DNA of 64,000 nt from positions 64,330,983 through 64,394,982 of the forward strand of contig OX377201.1 of the NCBI GenBank assembly GCA_947396885.1. The letters run 5' to 3'. This DNA comes from Heligmosomoides polygyrus polygyrus. Taxonomy: Eukaryota > Nematoda > Chromadorea > Rhabditida > Heligmosomidae. Position 1 is the stretch's first letter. Each line of letters opens with the position of its first letter. A program made the translations under genes and the position numbers. Below, one piece after another: positions 17,535 through 28,769 of this stretch. The notes beneath the pieces were generated by a model. It saw only the letters and a program-made list of their open reading frames with translations. It was not told the origin of the DNA and searched no databases.

Positions 17535-20500
17535 TATTTCTTTATATCTTCTCCTTCTTCAGCGTTTCTCCCGCTTCGAGGAGGGGTCCGCTATTCTGGT
17601 GTGGCGACGCCACTTTACGCGACCAAATGCTTGATCGGGATGGATACCAGCAGCCTTTAGGTCCACATTCAATGTATCAAGCCAACGCTGCTTCGGCTGC
17701 CCTTTAGGCCGCTTTCCGGGCACATCTATGTTAAGGCCAATCTTCCTAACAGTGTCGTCACTAGCTCGTAGAACGTGGCCATACCACCGAAGGCGAGCTT
17801 CACGTAACTTGTCAGCAGTTGGAGCGACACCAAACCTCTGGCGTATTTCATCGTTGCGAATACGCTCCGGACGCGTAACACCAGCCATCCAGCACAGCAT
17901 TTTCGTTTCCATTACGCTGAGGCGAGTCTCAACCTCCTCACGCCTGTCATCAAGCGCTATTTGGACCATGCAGCGCTGCGAGTTCACCTCGAACGTCAGA
18001 CTACCATCAGACGCAATAGCAGATCCAAGGTACTTGAAGCTTGTCGTTCGGACTAGCGCAGTGCCATTGATCTCAATGGACCCGGCTTCGTTTACGTCTG
18101 TCGTCAAGTACTCAGATTTTTTGACGTTTAGCTTGAGCTCGAACATCTCCAAGCGGTCGTACCAAGCTTGCGCTTGTCGTTCGAGTTCGCTCTTTTCTTC
18201 GTTTGCAAGAACTACGTCATCTGCATACAGCAGCGTCCAGGGGGTAGGCTTCTGAAGGTCTCTCGAATTGACATCCGTTACGACAATGAATAGGAGCGGG
18301 GAAAGCGCAGAGCCCTGGTGAACACCGACGGAGATAGGAAACTCCGCCGATGTGCCGGTTGGCGCTCGCACACTACTCTTTGGACCAGAGTAAAGAATGC
18401 TCACCCACTCAATAAGCTCTTCGGGTACACCGTGTTGTAGTAAGGCGTACCATATAACCTCACGCGGTACACGATCAAATGCTTTCTCTAAGGCCCCTGT
18501 TATACTCCCGCGGGAGCTTCCGCGGGACGTCCGCGGACGGGCGGTGCACCGCGGACGGTCGTCGTCGTCCCGGGGCGACTAGCGTCGCATCGGAGCGCGT
18601 TTCCCGCGCCGAACTCCGCGGGACGACAGCCTTCCGCGGTGCAGTGCACAGTGCACCGCGGACGGCTGCCTTCCCGCGGGCGGGAAGTATAACACCCCTC
18701 TCGTCGTCTGTCGGCGGCGATCCGCGGACGGCGGGCGTGGCGGGCCGCGACGAGTGGCCCGGCGCGGGGTCCCGACGCGATTTCCGCCCATCCGCGGAAG
18801 CTCCCGCGAGAGTATAACAGGGGCCCAACACCCCTCTCGTCTGTTGGCGGCGATCCACGGACGGCGGGCGTGGCGGGCCGCGACGAGTGGCCCGGCGCGT
18901 GGTCCCGACGCGATTTCCGCCCATCCGCGGAAACTCCCGCGGGGATATAACAGGGGCCTAAGTCGAGAAAAGCTAGATGCAGCGGTTTCTGCTTTTCGCG
19001 ATGCCTCTCTACCAGAAGACGAGCAGCATGTCTGGCATAGATGGTGCCACTGCCCGCTACGAAGCCACATTGATTGGTGGAAAGTTGGACGATATCGCGT
19101 CCATCTACAATTCGCTCGAAGATTTTCATGCTGTGCGAGAGCAAGCGAATTGGACAGTAATTCGTGCAGTCCGCAGGACTGCCCTTCTTCTTCCATATTG
19201 GGATCGTCGTGCTTTCCTGCCAACTACCAGGTGCCTTCTTTTCCGTAACAACCTGGTTGAAAAAGTTCGTTAGCCACTCAGCAGGACTCCAGCACCTCAA
19301 CTTCTATAGGTCGGCCGCTGTATCGTTGGGGCGCGTTGCTTTGTCTGGCTTCATCTTCTTCAATGCCGCTTCCGTCTCCTCCACGGTGATTTTCTGCACA
19401 GGGCCGTACGTAGGAGGGACGCAAGATATAGCCGGATGGGCAAACTCTACTGTCGAAATTCTGTTGAAGTTGTCATGCCATTGTTTCATAACCCTCTTGC
19501 GGTTCGTCAGTAGATGGCCATTCTCATCGTTGATGTCCAAGAATTTCTCGATGTCCTCGGGCTGACGATTTTGTGCCTTGGCAAGTCGATAAAGATGTCG
19601 TTCACCATCGCGCGTCTCGAGTTTATCGCTGAGATCATCATAATGGACGGCTTTTGCAACGACTACGGCCTTCTTTGCCGCTTTCTTCGCCTCCTGGTAC
19701 ATACGCCATTTGTCTGCGGTCTTGTCGCGCAGGAATGCGTGATATAATTTTTTCTTCTCTTGGACTTTTTCTCTTACGTCGTTAGTCGGCAGCCACACCA
19801 GCTTCTCGATCTTGCGGCGTCCAGCTTAGTCATGCCTAATTCAGAACAGGCAACTTGTAATATCGTATCGGTGGCATCTTTCCACGTTTTGTCGACGGTT
19901 GTCGCCGTCGGTAACAGAATACGAGACACAAAAGCTGCAGCGTTTTCCTTCGACCGTCACTACTTGATTCTCGGTGGACCGCATCGCTCGACATGCTTCA
20001 ACCTCGGAGGGGCGAACTTAAGAGTCACGCTTTCGAAATACGGTGTTCGCGATGATGAGGTTATGCGAGTCCGCGTACTCAAGGATTCGCTCACCATCAG
20101 CGTTACGTGCTCCATATCCAAAACCGCCGTGACAGCTGCGACCATCTTTCGCAGTCCCCATATGACCGTTGAGGTCACCTGCGATAACGGCAGCGTCTTC
20201 TGACGGTACCTCTGCTGTCTTTTCATCAAGCAGGGTCCAAAACTCATCCTTGGTTCTCTCAGAGCAGCCTGCCTGCGGAGCGTACGCAGGGAAGAAATGA
20301 TACATACGCTGTTCAGCAGCGACTACGATCTTCATCAAGCGGTCGTTAAAACATTCCACGCTTATAGTCGCATCTCGGAAACGTTCGAAGACAATTACAC
20401 CAACTCCGCTGGTGGTCCTGGGACTGCCGTACAGAATAGCCTTGAAGCCTCGGCCTATACCCCTCGACTTACAGCAGGACCACCTTGTTTCCTGTACCGC

Positions 20501-20901
20501 ACATAAGTCGACTCGTCTTCGCTCCAGTGCTTCTGCCAACTTGCACGAGCGGCCCGTTAACGTACCCACATTCAGCGTAGCTACGCGGGCCTATGTTACG
20601 GGACTTTCGGACTAGCTCAGTTTCCCCCGATGCCGTCCTCGCGTCAGGATCCCTCGCATACTTCTCACACTCGCCGGGCTCTGCGAGTGCACGTCGGCTC
20701 CCGCGAACGCCCCAGCAATGTCTCGATACTCACTTGACGTCATCAACCATGTAATGTGATGTGGGATCTCCATCGACCGGCCTGTCACTAGGGCATGTCG
20801 CCTGTACTCGAATGTCCGTGATTAGCTTAGCTCGCAAAAGCGAACAGTTTCCAGTGGCACCACGTGGAGGAACGGACATCGCCACCTATTTCTTTCTATC
20901 T
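17535..20901 (-). mobile_element. RTE-1-like retrotransposon, copy B, 5'-complete, with 15-bp target-site duplication
   Basis: Flanks TATTTCTTTATATCT (17535-17549) and TATTTCTTTCTATCT (20887-20901) differ at one base. Read on the - strand it starts GGTGGCGATGTCC at 20886, the same 5' end as copy C, and ends in GAAGAAGGAGAAG. The endonuclease (20569-20018) has CAVQETRW, VIAGDLNGHMG and AYAPQAG. The RT has GVHQGSALSPLLF and LLYADDVVLA (about 18230). Lesions: a frameshift near 20030, the MITE at 18492-18958 inside the AFLDLEKAFDR block, and an in-frame deletion of about 50 codons after SLTFEVNSQ. The ends together define the family's full length as about 3 kb without the MITE. Confidence 0.9.
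18492..18958. mobile_element. Very GC-rich MITE, family M2, with a duplicated end, inserted in RTE copy B
   Basis: 467 bp from GGCCCCTGTTATACTCCCG to ATATAACAGGGGCC, flanked by TAA (18489-18491, 18959-18961). The RTE sequence closes across it (GCTTTCTC-TAA-GTCGAG; compare copy C near 46865). The last ~132 bp (18827-18958) repeat the preceding ~135 bp almost exactly, each ending in ATAACAGGGGCC, so one terminus is tandemly duplicated. GC content is extreme and open frames run on both strands without meaning. Confidence 0.85.
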
Positions 20902-22080
20902 ACAGAAGGATTTTGCATAAACTTCGATTTGTTATACTAGTGGTGTTTGAACATTCATCATATTAATGATACGAATACAAGGATTTTATTGTTATGTGTT
21001 CCTGGAAAAGATTCGCTTAATTTATTGCCCACTTCCTAAATTCATCAACGGCAACTTAGTTATTACTACCATTATAGATATATGTTTATAAAAAAAACTA
21101 ATGAAGTAGTGAGTTTGGAGTCATTTCGGTTTCCGTGTTCCGTATTCCATTTTCCGCCCATTTTTAAGCTATTCCGTTCCGTATCCCGTGTTCCGCTTTT
21201 CTTGAACAAATTTCCCCACATCCCTGGTGGGGATGGCACATGATCGGTGCACCAGTGATATGACCTTGAACATTATCATAACCGATCCGCTACCTTCAGC
21301 TACCCGCAACTTCGACAGTTACCTTCAGGATGTAGGTCCTTTTTTTTGCAGATCAAAAGGAAGGTCGTGACGATGACGTGGGAGAGGAATCACCTTGTAA
21401 GCGACTTCATATAACTGAAAAAACCCATCGGTTGCCTGATTCTGATCGGTGGCACCCGAGGGCATAGTCCGAATAAGAAAGCTCTTCCCCTGGGGGCATG
21501 GCAGCTTGAATCAAAACGTGATTCGAGAAAGCAAACTAAAAGTGGAGAATAAGAGTACAGCATCGGGCATCTGCGGGATGAAGACATGCTCAAAGAATGA
21601 GATCTATTGCACGCAATTGGTGCCTGTGTATAACTGGCATTGGTCGCTCATGTACCATTATGTTGAATATTTTTTCTCATTGTCTTGTGCTTAAAAACAG
21701 TCAGTAACAATTACATTACGTCACAGCTACTTTTCGCAGCATATGTACAGCTGGAAAAATGTGCGGAAATCGACGGAAAATGGTGTAGACGTCAAAATCC
21801 ATCGAATCTCAACGGAACAGTTGAACATTGAGGCATGAAGTACAAAGCGTTGTTTATTTTTCGCTAAATTTAAGTATTTGACTACATCAGGATTAACTGC
21901 GAGGCATGCCTCCAGGATGAAACGGCACAAAAATTTACCTAGAACATAGATGAGAGACCCTTTAGCGCGAGTCTAAACGCATTAGTTGCACGATGATAAC
22001 TGGTTTTCTCTTAACTATTTCGTCTATTTCGTAACTCTGATTTTTCTATGAAACTCTACAACGAACAGCTCGATATCTTT
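20902..22080. other. Intergenic with TTCCG-type repeat
   Basis: At 21120-21215 TTCCG/TTTCCG/GTTCCGTATCC units alternate irregularly; related C/G-shifted motifs occur at 62255-62330. No gene is recognised in the rest. Confidence 0.45.
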
Positions 22081-22320
22081 TGAGACAGACTGAAGAGGTA
22101 GCTCAAATTCCCGTATCACGGGTGAGTGCTGACAGACCTGGAGGATATCGCGGATGTTACGTGCGGTCAAACAGCGCTGGTGGTGTAAGGCGAACATCGC
22201 TGCCCGGAGAGCAGAAAATGCGGGTTCGGGTCCCGCCTGGCGCAAGAGTTTTTATCGCAACAAAACATCCTGTAACAACATATAGCCTCTCTACCAGCCG
22301 CTCCAGGATTAAGCAAATGT
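22080..22320 (+). repeat. tRNA-derived SINE-like element, family S1, copy 3 (best cloverleaf)
   Basis: Core 22174-22243 is 70 nt: acceptor GCGCTGG/CTGGCGC (with G.T pairs), D stem TGT/ACA, anticodon stem GCTGC/GCAG with the 7-nt loop CCGGAGA, T-arm GCGGG-TTCGGGT-CCCGC. Position 33 is C, not T, which argues against a decoding tRNA. It is followed by a shared tail AACAAAACATCCTGTAACAA. Confidence 0.6.
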
Positions 22321-22589
22321 GTTAAAGCACTCGTAAAATGCTTTGGTAAAACTACTAGAGTCCTTAGGTTCTCCACAGGAGGTCTGTCAACTATCAAATC
22401 GAACTCATCGTACATCTTCAAACTGAAACGAGGTAATAAGTGCCGTTTTTTCGAGCACTGGAAGATTGCAACATTATTTTCCAAAAAAGTTGAGCGCTTC
22501 GGCTTCTCTTAGAGAGTCTCTCATCTACCCATTATTGGATTCTTCGTGCCATCTCGGGCTGGAGACATGCTTCGCAGTTAATCCTAACA

Positions 22590-22853
22590 TTATAAGCAGA
22601 AACTGGTAGTTGCGGAGATACGCATAGGCAACGCCTGAAATTTCGCCTTAAGGGTTACTGATACAGGACCCTTTTCTGGCTCATTCGATACACCTCGAAA
22701 TTCTAATGCAGGAGATGTAGAGTTCACCTCAGCCGAATCTCTGGATAGCCACTGCAAGCCCTTAATGTCTCCTAGCTCTCTATGCACTGTAATCACACCA
22801 AACCTGGTCGATCTGCGGGCTCCTGTAGTTGATTGCGTCATCATCGCCTCCAC
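22590..22853 (-). CDS. Unassigned exon-like ORF
   Basis: An 87-codon frame with reasonable composition (LGDIKGLQWLSRDSAEVNS, SNEPEKGPVSVTLKAKF). A possible acceptor GTGTGATTACAG lies within it. No family is recognised; it could be a retrotransposon ORF1 remnant. Coding status is unproven. Confidence 0.2.
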   Translation of the reverse strand: MEAMMTQSTTGARRSTRFGVITVHRELGDIKGLQWLSRDSAEVNSTSPALEFRGVSNEPEKGPVSVTLKAKFQALPMRISATTSFCL

Positions 22854-22859
22854 ACCGAG

Positions 22860-25210
22860 AGCAGCCTTGGCTCATCGCGAAGCGGCGGGTCTTGACGTTA
22901 TTTGACTCCGCATGCACCGTCCTGGGTCTTTGCCCGCACAGCTTTCAGGCAGATCGTCGAAATACACCGGCCGCTTATGAGTGCAGGGCATTTCAAGCAG
23001 ACGTTTAACGTAGGGCCCCAGCGAAGCGCAGCACGATATGCAGACCTTGGTTTTTGCGTATCAGAGGACCGCGATCAGAAGTCGAGCCTCGGATCTGTCG
23101 GATGCTGCAAGCATTGCGAGTGATCTTCAGACGCAGGTTGCTCGCTGGGCTCCAACACAAAGGCTATTTCTGGGTCAGGAAAAAAGAGCTCTACCATAAA
23201 AATCGATCGCCATGAGATCATCTAAATTTTGCATGATGTGGGATATTATGGTGGGCAGAAGATTCTCGCTTCATTGACAAATTTCTCGCTCAATATGGCT
23301 TTTGTTTGAAGCTTGGGGCACATTTTCAGAATCCTCTTTATATTTAGCACTGCCTTGGATTAACGACAGGTTGTGAATCGTATTCAAATGGGGATATTTG
23401 CCTATGAAGGACTTTGTTCTCGTGGCAAGATACCCTTGTACCCGTTACGCTCCTGTGTTATTCAGTGAAAAGCCCTGTGACGTGAAGCATAACCGAACTC
23501 GGCAACGCCTCACAACGGGATCGACGATGGCAGTGCCATGTAAGCGGTCGGCTTGACGAAACCCTTTTCCTCTCTCCGGAGTTCACTATTGTAGTGCAAT
23601 CCTAGCACAAATGTGGGCCACCGCTTGGAAAGCGGGATATTCCAGGTACGTAGCATCAGGGGTGAGCGGATAATGAAATTTTGAAACCCGGAGATAACGG
23701 ACAATTTTGCCAAAAATGGTCAGATAACGGAAGAACGGATATCGAACAAGCAAAAAAGTGGTTTTAGATTGCTCTAATTTCAAAAGCAGATTAGGAGTTG
23801 AAGCATTGTTAATTTATGTGCCATTCTTAGACATTTCAATGTTTTTAACGTAGTACAGTGGCCGCATTAACGACGGTCTATTTGTTTCTCTGCCCACAAG
23901 TAGGAAGATAAGCGTACAACAGCATACCCGCCTTTCGCCTGTTTCCATACGGTCGGTTGTATTGTTTCATTTATCAGCCGCCTAGTCCTTTTCTCAACTA
24001 AAGCTGCTGAAAATAGAATGGTCCTTGGAAGATCGACCCCTCCAATGTTTCTCGACTTTACCATGCTATGAGGGGGTCTTACTTAGGCCTAACCAAATTC
24101 TGCTGATGCACTCCATGGAGTCGTGTGGTTGATGTGCAGGTTTGCTCATCAACCTGCGATACTGTAGCGTGTGGCTGCCGCCGTTGCGTCGTGGATCTGT
24201 GGGCCTCCACGTGCGCGTTCGAACGATGTCTTATATGCCCGCGTTGACACTCATGGCAAGCGGATCGGGGGGCGGTGGATAGTGGCGCGCTGCATGCGAG
24301 GAAGGCCGGGTTCGATTCTTCTTCGGTGCGGAATTTCTGCGCCACATCCTGGAGTCCTTTCCCTAGCCTCTTCGAGCGCAGTACCCATCTGCCGACTCCC
24401 ACTGGGAGAGGAAAGCAGTTTCCACAACAAACGTGCTCCAATGACAACGGCTCGGATGGCATGAGCGGGCGCTGGCACTTTGCCACGTTAGCGCCTGGTT
24501 AGGTCCAATGGCTATCGTATGAAGGAGGAGGGAGGATCCAACCGCCACAATCTTGATTCAACGCCATGTAAGAATCGTTTTTGTTGTTGTTGCTCGCTAG
24601 CAAGACCGAAGGCAGCTGAGCGTGGATGGAGAAAGTACCAACTTTGTGTTGGCTAGTTGTTGCAAGCAATTGTGTAGGCCAAACACACATTCAAAGAGTT
24701 ATGACATCTAGAAGGGCAGAAGAATAAAGGCACACTCCTAAAAAGGAGTGGTTCCCTATGTAACAGAGGAGTTTCACAAATCAGAAGGAATCGGCATGTA
24801 TTGCAGCACCCGACATGATAAGTTTATTTAGTAGTTTGTTGCTCCGCTAGAATTCTCAATGGAGAAATCGCTCTGTCCATGTATCTGGATTAAACCTATT
24901 TCCCTTTTGCTCCTTATCATTGCCGTACTGCTGTATTTGTTCGATGAATCACAACACGGATAATCGAGCACACTGCAGCCGCGGAACAACATATGGTACG
25001 ACGCAAAGACCGGCGGTAAAAATTCCTACTAGATTGCGCCAGGCCCTTCACTTCTAACGGTCGCTAATATGTAGGAGCTTATATGCTATCTTGATGTGCT
25101 TGAGACGAATGGGCAATTCTTTGTTTAGTAGCCCTCATAGATGCATAGATGTATGGTATAGGCCTAGCGACACTGAAAGAATGGAAGTTGGGTATCTATA
25201 TAACTATGTA
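22860..25210. other. Unassigned stretch with sparse repeats
   Basis: A GATAACGGA-rich patch lies at 23660-23740 and a weak tRNA-like B box (GGGTTCGATTCTTC) at about 24305. A GC-richer patch at 24080-24690 is open in several frames on both strands, which is usual for such composition. No gene is called. Confidence 0.4.
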
Positions 25211-25211
25211 A

Positions 25212-25260
25212 CCAGTTTCCAAGTGAGGACTTGCCTCAAAAGTCCTCACTTGGAAACTGG
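25212..25260. repeat. Perfect 21-bp hairpin, 7-nt loop
   Basis: Arms 25212-25232 and 25240-25260 are exact reverse complements (CCAGTTTCCAAGTGAGGACTT). The loop is GCCTCAA. No transposon context is recognised. Confidence 0.95.
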
Positions 25261-25444
25261 GTTCGAATGACCTGTTGTTTTCCTTCTGGGTTCAATGACC
25301 GCTACATAAACCACCCATCACTACGTCCAAACCCGACGAATAGCTAATCTATTGTTTGTTATGCGGCCCAAAATCCCGGGTAACGAGCAACAAAACGGAT
25401 AGGCGAAAATCCAGTGGAAACCGGATAACGAATAACGGATAACG

Positions 25445-25745
25445 GCTAATCCGCTCATGCATGTTTTCAACGGGAGCTAATGAGAGCAGAAGTCCCTAAG
25501 AGATGGAAACACGCTCTTGTCACCCTGTTTCCTAGGAATCCTGGTACACTTCATCTAAACACCCATACTTACCGCCCTTAGCGACTTGATGGCAACATGG
25601 TTGTTTGTTATAAAGTTTTGCTCCCGCAAGCTATATGACTTCGTGGCCCATGATAAGAAGAGACAAGGGTGCAGTCCAATTAATGACCATCCTCATGCCG
25701 TTCACCTAGATATTGACTACAAGGAACCTAACCTCAACTAGACTT
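25445..25745 (+). mobile_element. CR1-like RT remnant, uninterrupted paralogue of the split copy at 26740-28765
   Basis: CAACGGGAGCTAATGAGAGC, AGTCCCTAAGAGATGG and AAACACGCTCTTGTCACCC match the split copy at 26880-26912 joined to 28160-28190. Many stops are present. Its value is that it preserves the empty site for the insertion at 26913. A GGATAACGGATAACGG motif precedes it (25420-25450). Confidence 0.7.
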
Positions 25746-25903
25746 GGGTAACTACAGCCAAGCGGATCTGGATCCATTACGAAGGAAGCTACCCGCATAA
25801 CATGCGATCAGTTCTCATGGCTTCCTGTTATTTGTGCAGCCATAAATGACAATGTTTTTGAGTGGTATGTGTTGTAGCTAGCCAACCTCCAACACTCACC
25901 TAA

Positions 25904-26068
25904 TCAGTGTTCGTCCTTTCCTCCTGCAGCCATCGCTGAAGTGGCGACCATGTACAGTAATCCCATGAGTACAGTAAGAATCATTAGGTTCACTATGAGG
26001 ATGATGGTGTTCTTGTCAAAGTGTTGTTCTGCCGCTTCCACAATCGACTGCTTACGAGAACTAACCAT
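25904..26068 (-). CDS. Candidate 54-aa single-pass membrane micropeptide
   Basis: The frame runs from ATG at 26068 to TGA at 25904. A clear acceptor, GTGCGTTTGCAG, ends 4 bases before the ATG, so this is a first coding exon after trans- or 5'UTR splicing. The peptide has a charged N-terminus (MVSSRKQSIVEAAEQHFDKN), a hydrophobic helix of about 22 residues (IILIVNLMILTVLMGLLYMV) and a short polar tail GGKDEH. A donor-like TTAG|GTGAGT follows the stop by 5 bases. I do not recognise a family. The combination of acceptor, codon-clean frame and TM helix is what supports it. The longer frame upstream would run through the acceptor and is unlikely. Confidence 0.5.
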   Translation of the reverse strand: MVSSRKQSIVEAAEQHFDKNTIILIVNLMILTVLMGLLYMVATSAMAAGGKDEH

Positions 26069-26289
26069 CCTCCTGCAAACGCACAATTTGAATTCAATTG
26101 CTTCGACACGCAGGTCGCGAGCACAGACATATACTTCTGTGGAAATGGCGAGGGTTTCAACAACTGTCCACGGGAAGAGGCAGAGGGAAGGGTGCAAAAC
26201 GGCTAGGATGGAAGCCTATGGAGCGGATTCCTTTCTCGTTTACTCCGTTTCACTCTATTTCGACCGATGTCTTTCATATGAGTGAGCGA

Positions 26290-26740
26290 TCGCGGTGGTG
26301 AATAAGAACGGAGACTTCATTGTCGCGAGCAGGAAGCCAATGACCACCGGGTATACGCAGTGGTTCCTCGCAGCGGTTCATCGAAGTGAGGACAGCCGGG
26401 AAAAAGAGCGCATAAAAATCCGCTGAGGAGGACTTGAGACGATCATCAGAACGAGGATATCCTATTAGTAGCCACCAGCCTGACTTCGGCCACCAGCCGC
26501 CGTTGTAGATCGCTAATAAATGCGTCTTACTCCATAATAAACAACACAGATCTACTAGCAGTTAGACATACGGAATAGAGCTCTCCCGCGATAAGTAAGA
26601 AGAGACCACAACGTTCTAGCTAAATGAATCTTGAGGGGTGCAACGTGTAGCACCAACCATACATATTTATTTATTTCCTGCTAATATCCTGTTAACGGAT
26701 AGCGATGATGCGCGACTAGAGTTTCCTGAAATGAGTCCTT
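26290..26740. other. Intergenic, nothing recognised
   Basis: The only point to note is a TATTTATTTATTT run at 26664-26676, possibly the tail of a reversed element. Confidence 0.4.
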
Positions 26741-28765
26741 CGTTGTGGTTTCACAGAGAAAAAATATCTAAGATCATCGCGGTGTGGCTAACCAGTTATT
26801 CAGCGGCGCCGGATCATATACCACCTACTTTTATCAAAAACGTAGTTTGTTACATAGGATCTCCTTTAGAACATATTTCCAACGGGAGCTACATGAGAGC
26901 AGAAGTCCCTAACAAGGGAAGGGTCTGAAGCGTATGTCTGAACTGGGGAGCGGGTCATATAGGAGTAATCCACCCCTCAGTTAGTATAAAAGTGTGTTTA
27001 TTTTTTCCAAGTCCTTAAACCCATGGAGTAGGGGACCTTGAAGTTACAATGGAATATGGCACATCACGAGTTTAAGGGCCTTGTGCACCCGCAATGCCTT
27101 TGCCGGCAAGCTGCCCGGAGCGCACTAGAAGTGACGTTGCTTCATGCGAGGAAGGTCGGAGATTCGGTTCCTCTACCCTGCTACACTTTTGCATTTCAAC
27201 TGACTGGTGGAAGTTTGGGGGTTTCTGACATTTAAACCATTTTAGACGTTTTCTGTGCATTTTCCAGCTGTACGCTGCGGAGAATACCTTTCTAGCGACT
27301 TGTTGATTACTGGCCGGTTTTTAATCACAACGTCTTCGTCAACTTCAAGTCGACGTGCTTTATGCTGGCCATCCGTTCGGCCAGCTTGATTTCTTCCCTC
27401 GAATGTTCCCTTTCTAAAGGTGGGCCACACTTCAGCGTGAGCAGGTGGATCACCACTCGAGCGTCGGCGGACATTGTTGATGTTAGGTTTTAGAAAGCCT
27501 TCAGCAGACCACTGATTTCCAGGTGACAGGCAAAGTTGAGGAAGAAAGTGTAACAGTGTCGATGCCATATAAGTTAATTTGCGGGATCCTGTTAACCACC
27601 TCTGATGTTACATCCTGGTCTTTTGAAAATCCGAGCAGGATGGGTTTTCCCGAGGTCATTGGTCCATATATGAACAGACCGTGAGGAGCTTGTAGCCTTT
27701 ATACGCTGCCCGTATTGTGCCCAGTGCTGCTTCATGCACTTTCTACCTGTGTATCACAGATATTGAGCATTTCAACATCACCATGTTGAATACCACAGCA
27801 TGCAGCTGGAAGATTAGGCAAAAAACGTCTGAAAATGGTAGAGACCTCAGAATCCCCCAAATCTCAACCAGCCAGTTGAAATGCAAGGATGCAGCAGCGC
27901 AGAAGAACCGAACCGCCGGTCTTCCTCCCATGAAGCAACGTCACTTCTGCTGTGCCGGCCGGCAGAGGCATCGCTGGTGCACAAGACCCCCCAAACTCGT
28001 GATGCGCCGTATTCCATTGTAACTCCAAGGTCCCCTACTTCTTGGATTTGACGACTTGGCAAAAATAAATACATTTTTATACTAATTGAGAGGGGGTAGG
28101 GATTCTCCCTATATGACCCGCTCTCCCCGTTCAGACAAAGGCTTCAGACCATTCCCTTGTAAGAGATGGAAACACGCTTTTGTCACCCCGATTCAGAAGA
28201 AACCCCCTCTTAGCAATTCAGCAAACAACAGGCCAGTTAGCATAACGTTCGTATTCGCAAGGGCGTTTGATAAATCGTCAACAAACATTCTAAAGCATCT
28301 GGAAGAGGAGAAGGCTATCTCCTGTAATCAGTTTGAATTCTTAAAAGGAAGGTCCGTCGAGACCGCCACTCTCACAGCACTGAATGACTAAACAAAAGCT
28401 GTAGAGGAAAAGAAGCGGATGTTACATATTTCGGCTTTTTTAAGGCATTTGAAGAGTTCCACTAATGGAACTTCTGGAAAAACTGAAAGGTGGGAGTTGA
28501 TCACATGATGGTGGACGGATGCCAGATTTTGTCAGGAAAGGACAAAGGGACAGTAGTCCAATGTCTTTCAAACCTTTAGCGGAGTACCGCAAGAAGGAAA
28601 CCTTCCCCTTTGCTGTTTCTGATGTACACCTACGAACTGCCACAATCGGTTTCGAGGTTCGGAGTCGTTTGCAAGATGTGCGCCGAGACCTTAAGACTTA
28701 CAAAACCATTGGGAAGACATATGATACAGTTTCTACTCACGCAGCGGTGAACTATATAGACACCT
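26740..28765 (+). mobile_element. CR1-like reverse transcriptase fragment split by a DNA transposon
   Basis: The first part, to 26912, reads AAPDHIPPTFIKNVVCYI and LEHISNGSYMRAEVP; the second, from 28160, reads RWKHAFVTPIQKKP, NNRPVSITFVFARAFDK and NQFEFLKGRSVETATLTALND. These are RT fingers/palm segments (PxxIPxxxxK; W+.A.V.PI.KK; NYRPIS; GF..GRS). The expected GFL is EFL here. Frameshifts follow 28390. The two halves join exactly if 26913-28159 and one TAA are removed. Confidence 0.8.
26913..28159. mobile_element. 1.25-kb foldback DNA transposon, family H, with TAA target-site duplication
   Basis: Termini CAAGGGAAGGGTCTGAAG and its complement (CTTCAGACCATTCCCTTG at 28142-28159) begin inverted arms of roughly 350 bp. 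TAA lies on both sides (26910-26912, 28160-28162). The empty site in a paralogue at 25494-25506 reads CCTAAGAGATGG, proving the 3-bp duplication. The TSD fits PIF/Harbinger. Each arm includes a tRNA-like patch (about 27100-27185 and its complement at 27880-27965). The centre holds a decayed frame ending FIRCPYCAQCCFMHF (27698-27742), shared with the relative at 61241-61312. Non-autonomous. Confidence 0.85.
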
Positions 28766-28769
28766 GGGT

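Noticed and set aside
18475..19300. Long overlapping ORFs on both strands
   Set aside because: They arise from the GC-rich MITE 18492-18958 fused to RTE frames; sense and antisense are equally open.
24079..24548. 135-codon ORF (-) and overlapping ORFs (+)
   Set aside because: GC-rich patch open in many frames; composition low in complexity and no motif.
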